Assembly: GCA_037447655.1 (NCBI GenBank)
Contig: JBBHKE010003573.1
Location: 35,281-99,280 of the forward strand
DNA length: 64,000 nucleotides
Direction: 5' to 3'
Source: Zygnema cylindricum
Lineage: Eukaryota > Streptophyta > Zygnematophyceae > Zygnematales > Zygnemataceae
The translations under genes were made by a program, and so were the position numbers. Positions 52,740-63,262 of this stretch are shown in pieces; position 1 is the first letter of the stretch, and every line of letters begins with the position of its first letter. The notes under the pieces were generated by a model that worked only from the letters and a program-made list of their open reading frames with translations, had not been told where the DNA came from and ran no database searches.

Positions 52740-53654
52740 ATGAAGGATATGGGAGAAGCAAGATATATTTTGGGAATTCAAGTAGAGAGAGACCGGAAAA
52801 GGAAAATTATAAAACTGACTCAAAAGGAAGCAATAGGGAACATGCTTGAAAAATTTCAAATGGATAAAGCTAATAGTTGTACAACTCCAATGGAGTTGAA
52901 GAAGGGAAGTGAGGGGAGTGAGGAAGAAGGAGTCATAGTTTTAGACGAGGAATTATCTCCTGATGAACAGAAGTTCATGCAGACTATTCCTTACAGGCAA
53001 GTAGTGGGAAGTCTAATCTATTTTATGAATTGTACCCGGCCGGATTTAGCTGCAGCTGTAGGAGTGCTGAGTAGAAGTCTAAATGCTCCCACTAAAAGGG
53101 ATTGGGAGGCAGCTAAGAGAGTCCTTAGATATTTGGTAGGAACTAGAGATCTATGGTTGCATTTGGGTGGGGAGAATACTGACATCACTACTTGGAGTGA
53201 TGCCAGTTATGGTGATGCTCCGATGAGGAGATGTACTTCTGGATATGTATTATATGTGGGTGATGGGGCTTGCTGTTGGAGTAGCAAACAGCAAAAGGTT
53301 ATTGCTCAGTCCACCATGGAGGCTGAGTATATGGCCTCTTGCTCTGCTGTAAAAGAATTGATGTGGGTCAAGTCTTTGCTTGGTGAGCTTGGTCACCTTA
53401 AGAGTGGTGTGCAGAAAATATTTTGTGATAATCAGGCAGCAATCGCTATTTCTGCCAATCCTAAACACCATTTTAAAGCCAAACACATGGACATCAGACT
53501 CAGCTTTGTTAGAGAGAAAGTAGAAAACAAAATAATCAGTTTAGAGTATAGACCAGATAGTGAGATGGTAGCAGATATGATGACCAAACCTGTGCCTTCC
53601 CCTAAGCTAATTTTTTGCAGGGAGAAGTGTGGTCTGAAATTAAAGATTGACTAG
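52740..53654 (+). CDS. Copia RT C-terminus and RNase H (A1)
   Basis: 304 residues. MKDMGEARYILGIQVERD and LTQKEAIGNMLEKFQM are the RT thumb/connection. IPYRQVVGSLIYFMNCTRPD and LNAPTKRDWEAAKRVLRYLV follow. RNase H has WSDASYGDAP, STMEAEYMASCSAVKELMW and FCDNQAAIAI, and the terminal MVADMMTKP. Stop TAG is directly before the polypurine tract. Confidence 0.93.
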   Translation: MKDMGEARYILGIQVERDRKRKIIKLTQKEAIGNMLEKFQMDKANSCTTPMELKKGSEGSEEEGVIVLDEELSPDEQKFMQTIPYRQVVGSLIYFMNCTRPDLAAAVGVLSRSLNAPTKRDWEAAKRVLRYLVGTRDLWLHLGGENTDITTWSDASYGDAPMRRCTSGYVLYVGDGACCWSSKQQKVIAQSTMEAEYMASCSAVKELMWVKSLLGELGHLKSGVQKIFCDNQAAIAISANPKHHFKAKHMDIRLSFVREKVENKIISLEYRPDSEMVADMMTKPVPSPKLIFCREKCGLKLKID

Positions 53655-53667
53655 AAAATAAGGGGAG
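53655..53667 (+). other. Polypurine tract of A1
   Basis: AAAATAAGGGGAG directly before the 3' LTR start, the expected plus-strand primer. The same tract precedes the 3' LTR of A2 (41266-41278 reversed) and in a variant form that of element C (56864-56876). Confidence 0.88.
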
Positions 53668-54708
53668 TGTAGAAACTAATGGATTTATTAGTATTTTCTA
53701 GGTCTAAATAGAAATAGAAAGAAGCCGAGGCAGTCTATCTCTAACTTCTCTCTCCAACTCTCAAACTTGTTGCAGTCACTGAGAAGTTGAAGAGGAAGCT
53801 AGAGCCATGGCTACCTTGGCTATCCTGAAGTTTACGGGAATTTAATCCTAGGGTTTATTTATTTAATTAAAAGTTAAGCGCCGGCGGCAGGATTTGATCT
53901 CTGTACCTACCGGCCGGCAGATAGGGATTAGCCGGTAGCCTTAGCCGTTAGGTCTAGCTATCGTGATATGTACTATATAGTTTGATAATGATTTAAAGAT
54001 GTATACGTACGATAAATTCATTTAACTGTTACGGGTTACGGGATACATAGATCCGGTACGGATGCCGGTACGGATTACGAATCAATACCGCGCATTTGTT
54101 TCGGAAGTGAAATAAATACCGCGCATGTATTTATTACGGCTACGATTAAATCTTAATTTAATCGGACGGCCGGAATTAGCGCCGAGATCGCGGAGGAAGA
54201 TTTCGGCGGTTTGTGGCCATCGCCACATCGGATGACGCGTGGCGAAATTCCGTTGGATTGTAGAATCTCCGGAGATTATGGCACCGAATCCGGATTTGAC
54301 ATGTGTCGACATTTAGGCCATGTCGTACAATGTCCGTACTGAAAGTACACCGGCGGCTGTACTTTTACGTACGGAACTCAATTCTGATTGGTTCCGTACA
54401 TCAGTAGATAGAGTCTGTGAGAGAGATAGGACTTAGAAAAATTAGAAGATAGGACCCTCTCTCCCAGAGAGCTTCTGTACAAAAGGTCAACTTTGACCCT
54501 CCATAACTTACTGCTCAGGGGAGCAAATTCAGAGATTCTTTTTGCTATCGACTCAGGGGAGTCTTGTCTTCACAGGGGTGAAGTTGGTCAGAGTTTTTGC
54601 CTGCCAGGGTGGCAGTTATTTTTGCTTAAACACAAAGGGGTCAGGATTATCCTAGAGGCTTCTTGGAAGCTGTCCACTCTGAGGACTTATGGAGGTCTCA
54701 GAGTTTCA
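53668..54708 (+). mobile_element. 3' LTR of A1
   Basis: 1041 bp, same modules as the 5' LTR at a fixed offset of 5395 bp (tandem hairpins at 54550-54583). One substitution seen (54341). Confidence 0.95.
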
Positions 54709-54801
54709 TTATTCTTCTTGAAACACAAAGGGGTCAAAGTTATCGTAAAGGCTTCGTGTGAGCTGCTTACTTTGAGGGCTAATGGAGGTCTCATATTTGC
54801 A
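54709..54801 (+). mobile_element. Target duplication of A1 and right piece of LTR B
   Basis: TTATT (54709-54713) repeats the site at 48268. The remaining bases complete LTR B up to CATATTTGCA at 54801. Following 54802-54816 is GGTTATAAACCCACC, a decayed primer site with GGG changed to AAA. Confidence 0.85.
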
Positions 54802-55839
54802 GGTTATAAACCCACCCTCTAGGGTGCCCATCTTCAATGGAACTGGCTTTATATACTAGGAAAGTATGATGATAGAAGCTCTTTGTGAGAAACCATTTTG
54901 GGGAATAGTGAGGGGACGGGTGAGGCGTCCATCCAGTCTTGGAATCCCGCCAGGGTTTACAAGAAGCAGATTCACCACAGATGCAGATCCATCTCCAACG
55001 GAGGAGATGAAGGAACGGGAGGTGGTGGACAAAGGAAAGGAGAAAGAGACGATCACAGCGATAGCAACCGGTTCGGCATTCATGTCACCAATTCCGAGGA
55101 ACGAGGAGAATGATGCCGATACCTGGGACTACAACAATATGGGACTACAACAAAGCACTTCATCCTCCGCCATCTTACTCAAGGCCTTGCATCTCCTCAT
55201 TTGCAGGTAGAGAGGGCATCCGATCTTTGGGTGTCTCTCATAGAGATGTACCAAAGTGGTACGATTCAGTAACAGCACTTGGCTCATCAGAAAATTAACG
55301 TCTTTGTATACAAAGGAGGGAAGATGTTGGATTTTTGTAATGAGCTCGCAACACTTTTCATGGAGCTAGAGAGTGCTGGACAGTTTGAAACTGAAAAGAT
55401 GAAGGTTAACTGCTTGCTTATGAAGTTACCAGATGAGTTCGAGAACATAGTCAACCTTGTGCAGGACTTGCCAGACTCAAGGTGGATATGGAATTCAGTG
55501 GTAGGGATGATTCTCATTCGGGAGAACATGCTTGAGATCCGAAGGGGAAGAAAGAGTGGGCAAGCCTTAGCAACTGGGACCGATTGGAGGAACAACGATT
55601 CTAGGAAACTGGTTGGAAATTATGGGGGGGGGGGAACACAAAAAATAAATCGAGGAGTTTGGATCAAGGGCTCCCAAGGGTTTGTGTCATTTTTGTAAGA
55701 AACTAGGGCACTATATGGCGGAGTGCACTAAGCTAACCGAACTTCGGTTAAAAGAGGGGCGGATTGGTGGAACTCCAAGAGGAAAGAAAAAGGCTCTTGT
55801 TACTCAGGTACACGAGGAGGAATCCAAGGACGAGGACGG
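54782..55839 (+). pseudogene. Copia Gag of the LTR B element
   Basis: Starts in the LTR (MEVSYLQV...) and crosses the decayed primer site. A TAG follows TGFIY (about 54855). Gag core pieces are at 54866-55210 and 55279-55698 (MLDFCNELATLFMELESAGQ, NIVNLVQDLPDSRWIWNSVV), with a frameshift at an 8-G run (about 55624-55632). Zinc knuckle CHFCKKLGHYMAEC lies near 55685-55726. The gene is cut at 55839 by element C. Confidence 0.83.
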
Positions 55840-56863
55840 TGCAATTCTGTGTCCTCCATTGGATCACAGAATACAAGAAGCCTCTAGATAGTATTTAACT
55901 AACCCACTTTAAGCCACAACTACTGCTGTCCAGGAAGGCAAAATGACAGTTTGACTGCACCCTTGTGTAGCCTGGACTCCCCTGAGTGCGTAGGAAAAAG
56001 AATCACTGAAAACGGCCAACCAGCCGATAAGTTATGAGGCAGTAAAAATGCCAATTTGTACAAACTCTTAAAGGGAGAGTTGACTGCATACCAAAATTTT
56101 CTAAGTCCTGATTCCCTCTAATAACTTCTATCTTCTAAAGTACCGACAAATCAGATTACTATACCGTACCAAAAAGTACTATTGTATGTGTACCTTTTGT
56201 ATAGCCTATGTACGACAAGGCTATTAAGCGGAAGCGTGTTTGCTTTTCACTAGTCCGTACATTCCTCGGAATTCCCATGACGGAATGTAATCTCTCCACG
56301 TGGCTCCATGTCATGCCACGTCACAAAACGCCAAAGTGACCACTCCGAAATTTCGACGAGATGTGTGCCGTTGGATTTGCAGCGAGATGCAATCTTAGCG
56401 GTTATAAATACTTGCGCGATATTTGTTTTGTTGTCAAAACATAGTGCGTGGTATCTGTTTTGAAATAGAATCGTACTTCGTACTTTCATAAAACTATATC
56501 TATGCGTGCCGTATATAGTTTTAGTTAAATGGATTTTTTCTTCACTAAACATATATATATTTATCACATACTATAGCATTTAGCACTGGTCCTAGTTTTA
56601 TAGGATAAAGCTGACTGCTATTGGCCAACTTGACGAACCGAAGGTACCAGGATCAAATCCCGGGTCTGTCAGGTATATTTTTAGTAACCTACTAAAAATA
56701 ACTGCCTGTTGAACTAAGGCAGCCATGGATCAACCACCCTCTCTATCCTTCAGTTACTAGAACAAGTATGAGGGCTAGAGAGAGGAGGTGGAGGCAGGCT
56801 GCGCGTCCTTTTCACAAAAAATTTAAACCTAGAAAATACTTTAAAAATCTACTTAATTCAACA
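55840..56863 (-). mobile_element. 3' LTR of element C
   Basis: 1024 bp; minus strand runs TGTTGAATTAAGTAG to CACAGAATTGCA. tRNA-like module at 56632-56670 (GACGAAC/GTCTGTC, one mismatch and one wobble). Hairpins on the minus strand near 55955-55988 with CTACAC-AAGG-GTGCAG (one mismatch). Confidence 0.88.
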
Positions 56864-56876
56864 CTCCCTTTATTTT

Positions 56877-57810
56877 CTAGTCTAATTTTAACTTTTCTTT
56901 CAACCCGCATTTTTTCCGACAATGTTTTAATTTTGGAGAGGGCACAGGTTTGGTCATCATGTCAGCCACCATTTCTTCATCAAGTCTAAACACAAGATTT
57001 AAAACTTTATTTAAAACTTTTTCTTTTACGAAGTTTAATCTTACGTCCATATGTTTTGCTTTGAAATGGTGTTTTGGATTGGCTGCAATTGCGATTGCAG
57101 CTTGATTATCGCAAAAGATTTCATGCACTCCCTCTTTCATATATCCAAGTTGTTGCAACAATGACTTCACCCACATTAGTTCTTTCACAGCAGAACAAGA
57201 CGCCACATACTCAGCCTCCATAGTAGACTAAGCAACCACCTTTTGTTGCTTACTGCTCCCACAACAAGCACCTTCCCCCACATACAAAACATATCCAAAA
57301 GTGCATCTTCTCATAGGTGCATCCCCTTAAGTGGCATCACTCCAAGTGGTGATATCAGTGTGCTCCCCTCCCAAATGCAACCATAATTCTCTGGTTCCAA
57401 CCAGGTATCTCATGACTCTCTTGGCTGCCTCCCAGTCTCTCTTCCTAGGATCATTAAGACTCCTACTGAGTACTCCAACTGCTGCCGCTATGCCCGGCCT
57501 AGTACAGTTCATTAAATAGATTAAATTTCCTACAAACTGTCTATAAGGGATAGACTTCATAAACTCTCTCTCCTTTGGACTTGTCTGATCATCTAATATC
57601 ATCACTCCTCCTTCTACAGTCCCATCACTTACTTTTTTCAAGTCCATGGGAGTGGTACAACTGTTAGCATTTTCCATCTAGAATTTCTCAAGCATATTTC
57701 TTATTGCTTCTTTCTGAGTAACTCTTCCCCCTATCTCTCTCCATTTGGATCCCCAAAATATATTTTGCCTCCCCTAAATCCTTCAAATCAAATCTGCCCC
57801 TAAGATCTTT
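56877..57810 (-). pseudogene. Copia RNase H and RT C-terminus (element C)
   Basis: 56877-57221 contains MEAEYVASCSAVKELMWVKS, FCDNQAAIAIAANPKHHFKA and EMVADMMTKPVPSP. 57327-57677 has IPYRQFVGNLIYLMNCTRPG and WLHLGGEHTDITTWSDAT. Stops (57229, 57326, 57678) separate these pieces. It is highly similar in order to A1 and A2. Confidence 0.88.
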
Positions 57811-58500
57811 CTATAACTTGTTGATCTTCTCCAAAGACATATTTAACACAAGCAGATCATCCACATAAATTGCAATCAAAATGGCACCATTCTCATCTTC
57901 AAACATATAGATAGAATGGTCAGAACAGATACGGATATATCCCAGATCGGTGAGAAACTCATCTAATTTCTTATTCCACTGTCGGGGAGCCTGTTTCAGT
58001 CCATATAAGGACTTTATGAGCCTGCAAACTTTGCTCTCTTCTCCTTCTTCCACAAACCCCTCGGGTTACCTCATAAAAATTTCTTCCTGTAACTCACCAT
58101 TAAGAAAAGTAGTCTTAATGTCTATCTGTTGTATTTCCATGTCTTCCGCTGCTGCCAAACTGAGGAGAATCTATACTGATGGGAACCGAACAACTAGAGC
58201 AAAGTTCTCCTCATAATCAATCCCCTCTTTTTGAGTGAATCCCTTCGCTACCAATCGAGCCTTATATCTCTCAATTGTATTATCAGGGTTCAGTTTTAGT
58301 TTAAATACCCATTTACACCCAATAGGTTTTCTATCTGGAGGACAGTCTGCTATTTCCCAAGTATTTGCTTCCATGATAGAAGCCATCTCTAATTATTTAT
58401 GGCTCTAATCCATCTTTCTTTCTCTGGACTATTCACGGCCTCTGAGTAAGACTGAGGCTCATCAGGGTGAGATAGCTTAGTTACCTTATGAGCATATGTT
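57811..58500 (-). pseudogene. Copia reverse transcriptase (element C)
   Basis: 58171-58386 encodes [40 protein letters not shown] and [17 protein letters not shown]. 57811-58053 encodes SLYGLKQAPRQWNKKLDEFL and the catalytic YVDDLLVLN. A stop follows RPEGF-equivalent sequence near 58065, and shifts occur near 58390 and 57800. Confidence 0.85.
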
Positions 58501-59090
58501 TTCCTATATCCTTTTGCAGCTCCTCCTTCCTCCCTCAAACTCTGAAGCTGGAATGGATGGATGTCTTGGATTTTTTCTCACTGTCTCATCGGCTCCCCTG
58601 TCCATGGAAGCCGGTTCTTGTCCCGCTTCTTCTATCTCCTCGAAGTCCATAGGAGTATGTGAGGTTTTCGGTGAGTCTCCTTTATCTTGGATCTCCACTG
58701 AATCTTCAGTCACAGGTTACCTCATGTCTCTTTCGGGAACGACCGAGTTCTCCTCACTTTCACACTCAAACCTGATTCTTATCTTCTTTGTATATTTGAA
58801 GGGGTTAAATTACTTCCCTTCATCCATGACAACTAAGTGTTTGACTAGATTGATATCTTTCTTTGCCAAGTCATAGACTCTATATCCCTTAACATCCTCA
58901 TCATATTCCACAAAGTATCCAGGTTTTCCCTTAGCATCTAGTTTCCAGTTTTTCTTATCCGTGTCAAGACTGTAAACTTGGCTACCAAATACTTTAAGGT
59001 GTGAGATATGTGGTTTCCTTCCAACCCATCTCTCATAAGGTGTCACTCCCTTTACAGTTGAGGTAAGGACTCTATTTTTTATGTAGTTGG
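58501..59090 (-). pseudogene. Copia integrase C-terminus and linker (element C)
   Basis: 58810-59090 encodes NYIKNRVLTSTVKGVTPYER, HLKVFGSQVYSLDTDKKNW and DVKGYRVYDLAKKDI. A Pro/Ser/Glu-rich linker (58504-58713) leads to RT. The integrase is cut at 59090 by the solo LTR; the N-terminal part is at 60263-61100. Confidence 0.85.
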
Positions 59091-59360
59091 TGAAACTCTG
59101 GGACCTCCATTGGCCCTCAGAGTATGCAGATCCAAAAGAAGCTAATCTAGATAGTGTCGACTCCAAGTTGATATAAACCCAAGTGACTGACCCTTTGACA
59201 GTCAGAACCCCAATATGGATTCACCCCTGTGAAATAACACTTTCTGTGTGTTCAGTTCCACCACAGAATGCAAAGTTAGAATATGAGATTTGGACACATT
59301 CACCAACTTTAACTTTCCCTTAGAAATGAAGCCACCTTGGCAGATAAAAGCTCTAACCGA

Positions 59361-59376
59361 CTACACCCCAGTGTAG
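59361..59376 (-). promoter_or_regulatory. LTR hairpin 2 in the solo LTR
   Basis: CTACAC and GTGTAG pair perfectly around a 4-base loop. Hairpin 1 next to it has changed to GGAC...GTCC with a longer loop. Confidence 0.6.
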
Positions 59377-59545
59377 CTTGGACCGCCGTGAGTCCGCAGC
59401 AAAATGAATCACTGAAAATGGTCAATTAAATTGATAGTTATGGCTGGCCAAAGTTTGCCATTTATACAAGGTTCTCTCTGGGTCTAAGTCTTATTCCCCC
59501 TTTAAAACTCTATCTGCTGAAGTACGGCACCAATCAAATTACTGT

Positions 59546-59588
59546 GTCGTACAAAAAAGTACAGGTGCCGGTGTACTTTTTGTACGAC
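59546..59588. promoter_or_regulatory. GTAC dyad in the solo LTR
   Basis: GTCGTACAAAAAAGTACA (59546-59563), spacer GGTGCCGG, TGTACTTTTTGTACGAC (59572-59588). The arms are 17-18 bases and pair except for one extra A. Confidence 0.62.
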
Positions 59589-60008
59589 CATTGTACAACA
59601 TGGCCAAATTGTCGACACGTGTCATAGCCGGATTTGTTCCCGCAATCTCCGGAGTCGCCACAATCCAACATTGTCGCGCCACGTGTCACATGACGTGGCG
59701 ATGGCTGAAAGAGGCCAAAAGTACATGTTTTGTGATCGCGGCACCTATCGTGGCCGTTCGATCAAACCGGATACAATTGTAGTTGTTGAAAATACGCGCG
59801 CGATATTTGTTTCGCGTTCGAAACAAATGCGCGGTATCCGTTTCATAAAATACATTAAATCGTACTCCGTACTATACAAAACTGTATCTATACATTACGT
59901 ATCTATTTTCCATTATACGAACTAGTCTACGAGTCCAAATATAAATATCTTTCAAACCTAATGTACTCTAGCACTGGCTTTAGACATATTGGTTAAAGCT
60001 AACGACTA

Positions 60009-60055
60009 GTTTGACGTAAGGTAGGTACCACGATCGAATCCTGGGTGCGTCAAAC
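60009..60055 (+). promoter_or_regulatory. tRNA-like module in the solo LTR
   Basis: GTTTGACG (60009-60016) pairs with CGTCAAAC (60048-60055). Inner CCACG/CCTGG pairs 4 of 5 around loop ATCGAAT. Upstream at about 59979-59998 TAGACATATTGGTTAAAGC resembles a tRNA D-arm/A box, and GGTACCACGATCGAATCC a B box; both lie in the same orientation. Confidence 0.6.
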
Positions 60056-60262
60056 CTTGTAGATATCTCTATCAAGATTTGCCTTCCTGTCCTCTTTGGA
60101 CAGCCTAGGCAGCCATGGATCCAACTCCTCCTCAAGTCTTCAGTGACTACGACAAGTGTGGGAACTTGAGTGAAGAGTTAGAGGCAGGCTGTCAATGTCC
60201 CTTTTTTGCCTTTTATTTTAACAATCTCTAGACCTAGAAAATACTTAAATTTCAACAGTTGG

Positions 60263-61400
60263 CACAGTTCATTGCTTCTGCCCAACATCTCTTTCCTATT
60301 TTCTTGTCTGCCAACATATTGCATGCACTATCTCTTAGTGTTCGATTCATCCTCTCAGCTACCCCATTTTGTTCCGGGTTATATGGTACAGTTTTCTGGT
60401 GTTGTACTCCCTCATCACTCAGATATTTCTCAAACTGGTTAGAGGTATATTCCCCCCCATTATCACTCCTAATTCTCTTTATGGGGGATTCCTACAACTT
60501 CTCGCTCCAAGCTTTATATTCTTTGAAGTAAGTTGATGTTTCAGACTTTGTTTTTAGGATACACACTCTAGAGTATCTTGACCAGTCATCGGTTATTGTC
60601 ATCATAAACCTCTTTCCTCCAACCGAAGGTACTTTTGCTGGTCCCCAAATATCTGTGTGGACCAAGTCTAACACTTTCTCACCTCTATATATGGCGGCTT
60701 TGGGAAAGGGAAGTCTGTGAGCCTTACCATGAGCACAACCACTACAATCATCCATCATTTCATTATCCTCAAATTGAGTGCCTTCTACTACCCCAAGCTT
60801 TTTCATTTCCCTCAACCTATCAAAATGCATATGCCCCAACCGATTATGCCAGATCATCAACTTAGGAACACCAACATAAAAAGCATTCTTCTTTTCATTA
60901 CTCAGGTTAAGCCTAAACATTCCTTGGCTACCCTTATCTGCCGTGAAGTAAACTTCATCCCCATACTTAGCTATAAAGACTCCCTTTCTAGTGAAGGTAT
61001 CAAACTCCTTGTCATCTAGCACAGACGTAGAGACAAGATTTTTACTCAGCTGAGGAATGTAGAGTACATCTGAGAATGTATGTATGGAAGTCTTACCTTC
61101 CACTAATACTTTCAAATCTACTGATTCCACTAGATGTGTAGTAACCACTCTCCCATCCCCATACTCTACCTCTCCAGTAGGGATCTTTCTTAGCTTAGTG
61201 AAGAGTTTTTTATCACGACACATATGCATGGATGCACCTGAGTCGATGATCCATCCCTCCTGTGGATCTCCTCGAATTGCTCCAAGGGCACACTTCTGTC
61301 TCCGAGGGATCTCCTTCTCCTCCAAACTCTCGTCAAGAAGAAGCTCCCCATCCTCCTCAGAGGACTCATCCTCGATTTCTCCTATCACTTTTGTAACCAT
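60263..61400 (-). pseudogene. Copia protease - integrase (element C)
   Basis: 302 residues open at 60492-61400: acidic linker (EDESSEEDGELLLDESLEEK), protease GWIIDSGASMHMCRDKKLFT, YIPQLSKNLVSTSVL, zinc region MIWHNRLGHMHF and DCSGCAHGKAHRLPFPK, LVHTDIWGP and DDWSRYSRV. A stop near 60490 separates it from the DDE part (60263-60490), which includes the SDNGGEYTS and EQNGVAER equivalents. Confidence 0.87.
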
Positions 61401-62387
61401 AAGTGCCTTTTTCTTCCCTCCGGAGGAACCCCCTCCACGGTTCTCTTGGAGCTTCAGCTCCGACAGTTTGACACAATCTGCGATGAAGTGTCCCAGTTTT
61501 TTGCAAAACTGACAAAGACCCTTTGGGGGCCTTGGTCCCCCAGAATGATCTCTTTCCCCTTTGTAAGGTTTCTTCGGGTCCTTCCCCTATCGGTTCCCTC
61601 TTGCTGCTAGAGCTTGAATGCTCTTTCCTCCCCTCCTAATCTCCATTGTGTTTTCCTGCCCAAGTATCATCCTGACCACTGTGTTCCATTTCCAAGAATT
61701 ATCAGACATTTCTTGTACTCGGTACACTATGTTCTTGAAATCATCTGCCAACTTCATGATAAGAGTGTTAACTTTCATTTTCATTGTACCTGTCCACCCG
61801 GCACTTTCCATCTCCATATACAAACAAGAAAGATCATTACAGTAATCTAACATCTTTCCTCATTTGTAAGTGTAACTCACTAGTTTTTGCTCAGCCAACT
61901 GGAGCTCCTGAATAGTTCCAGCTCTATAAATCTCCACCAAACTCACTCACAACTCCTCGGCCTACTAAATGTGAAGATGAGGGGTGGCCAAAGCTTGAGT
62001 GAGGTGCCTCAGAATGAAGTTGTTGGCAGCCATGTTTACATCCTCCCACATTTGAGTATCGTTCTCCGCGGTCTTCACGGTCGTCGCTCAAGGTAGTGTG
62101 GCAATAGGAGTAAGGGGTGGCTCCATCCTTTTCCCCTTTTTGGACACATTGCTGTCCCCATCATGTGCCTCCTCTGCTGAGGCAATTGTTGCTGCAGGAA
62201 ACCTTACTCCTCTAAATCCTGGTGGAGTTCCCGAAGGTGGACGTTTCAATTATCTACTGACAATACCCCAGTATCGTTTTTTGCACAAAGCTCCCATCAT
62301 CATGGCTTCCCAACAAATGAACCCAGATCCATTGAATGTGGGCACCCTAGAGGGTGGGCCCATAACCTGCAATTCTGTGTCCTCCAT
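61401..62387 (-). pseudogene. Copia Gag (element C)
   Basis: ATG in the LTR (62387-62385), MEDTELQVMGPPSRVPTFNG across the primer site. Pieces follow with stops (TAG near 61955, TGA near 61855). 61587-61853 encodes MLDYCNDLSCLYMEMESAGW and IVYRVQEMSDNSWKWNTVV. The zinc knuckle (CQFCKKLGHFIADC) is near 61470-61515. Confidence 0.82.
62353..62367 (-). other. Primer-binding site of element C
   Basis: GGTTATGGGCCCACC on the minus strand, identical to those of A1, A2 and F. It is preserved although the surrounding gag is broken. Confidence 0.88.
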
Positions 62388-63262
62388 TGGATCACAGAAT
62401 AAAGGAAGCCTCTAGAGAGTATTTAACTAACCCACTTTAAGCCACAACCACTAATGTCCAAGAAGGCAAAATAACAGTTTGAGTGCACCCTTGTGCAGCT
62501 TGGACTCCCTTTAGTCTGTAAGAAGAAGAATCACTGAAAACGACCAACCAGCCGATAAGTTATGAGACGGTAAAAATGCCAATTTGTACCAACTCTTAAA
62601 GGGAGAGTTGATTGCCTACCAAAATTTTCTAAGTCTTGATTCCCTCTAATAACTTCTATCTACTAAAGTACGGATCAATCAGATTACTGTACCGTACCAA
62701 AATTACTATTGCCGGTGTACTCTTTGTACGGCCTATGTAGGACAAGGCTATTAAGCGGACGCGTGTCTACTTTTCACTCGTCCGTACATTCCTCGGAATT
62801 CCCATGACCGAATGTCATCTCTCCACGTGGCTCCATGTCATGCCACGTCACAAAACGCCAAAGTGACCACTCCGGAATTTCGGGGATGATGTGCGCCGTT
62901 GGATTTGCAGCGAGACGCAATCTTAACCGTTATAAATACTTGCGCGATATTTGTTTCGTTGTTGCAACAAAGTGCGTGTTATCCGTTTTGAAATAGAATC
63001 GTACTTCGTACTTTCATAAAATTGTATCTATGCGTGCCGTATACAGTTTTAGTTTAATGGATTTGTTCTTCTCTAAATATATATATATTTATCACATACT
63101 ATAGCATTTAGCACTGGTCCTAGTCTTATAAGATAAAGCTGACCGCTATCGGCCAACTTGACGAACCAAAGGTACCGGGATCAAATCCCGGGTTCGTCAG
63201 GTATATTTTTAGTAACCTACTTAAAATAACTGCTTGTTGAACCAAGGGAGCCATGGATCAAC
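62368..63262 (-). mobile_element. 5' LTR of element C (interrupted)
   Basis: Matches the 3' LTR from its inner end to the GAGCCATGGATCAAC region, where the LTR at 63263 interrupts it. The last about 120 bp of the LTR start are outside the window. tRNA-like module is at 63159-63199. Confidence 0.87.
63159..63199 (+). promoter_or_regulatory. tRNA-like acceptor/T-arm module, perfect stems
   Basis: TGACGAAC (63159-63166) pairs with GTTCGTCA (63192-63199). CCGGG/CCCGG pairs around loop ATCAAAT (63080-based positions 63180-63186). It is the best-preserved tRNA-like copy together with 38976-39020, and the two differ by paired changes. Confidence 0.65.

Larger units (their letters stand above)
48273..54708 (+). 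mobile_element. Complete, very young copia element, family A, copy A1
   Basis: 6436 bp with two LTRs of exactly 1041 bp (48273-49313 and 53668-54708). I found one difference by eye (A at 48946, G at 54341). Target duplication is TTATT, the primer site is at 49314-49328 and the polypurine tract at 53655-53667. The coding part is continuous except for two one-base differences in homopolymers relative to A2: an 8-G run near 51990 (7 in A2) and a 7-A run near 52695 (6 in A2). Such recent LTRs with only homopolymer breaks suggest either very recent damage or sequencing error. Confidence 0.95.
59091..60257 (-). mobile_element. Solo copia LTR in element C integrase
   Basis: 1167 bp; on the minus strand TGTTGAAATTTAAG to CCAGAGTTTCA. 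Perfect 5-bp target duplication GTTGG at 59086-59090 and 60258-60262. Contains CTACAC-CCCA-GTGTAG (59361-59376), a GTAC dyad (59546-59588) and a tRNA-like module (60009-60055). Confidence 0.93.
55840..63262 (-). mobile_element. Copia element C (reverse), with inserted solo LTR
   Basis: 3' LTR 55840-56863, tract 56864-56876, internal part 56877-62352, primer site 62353-62367 and 5' LTR 62368-63262, itself interrupted at 63263. A solo LTR (59091-60257) splits integrase. The two LTRs differ at many positions, so the element is older than A1. All reading frames carry stops. Confidence 0.9.

Noticed and set aside
62098-62415. Plus-strand open frame of 105 codons
   Set aside because: It is antisense to the Gag N-terminus of element C, as shown by the primer site and the MGPPSRVP reading on the other strand.
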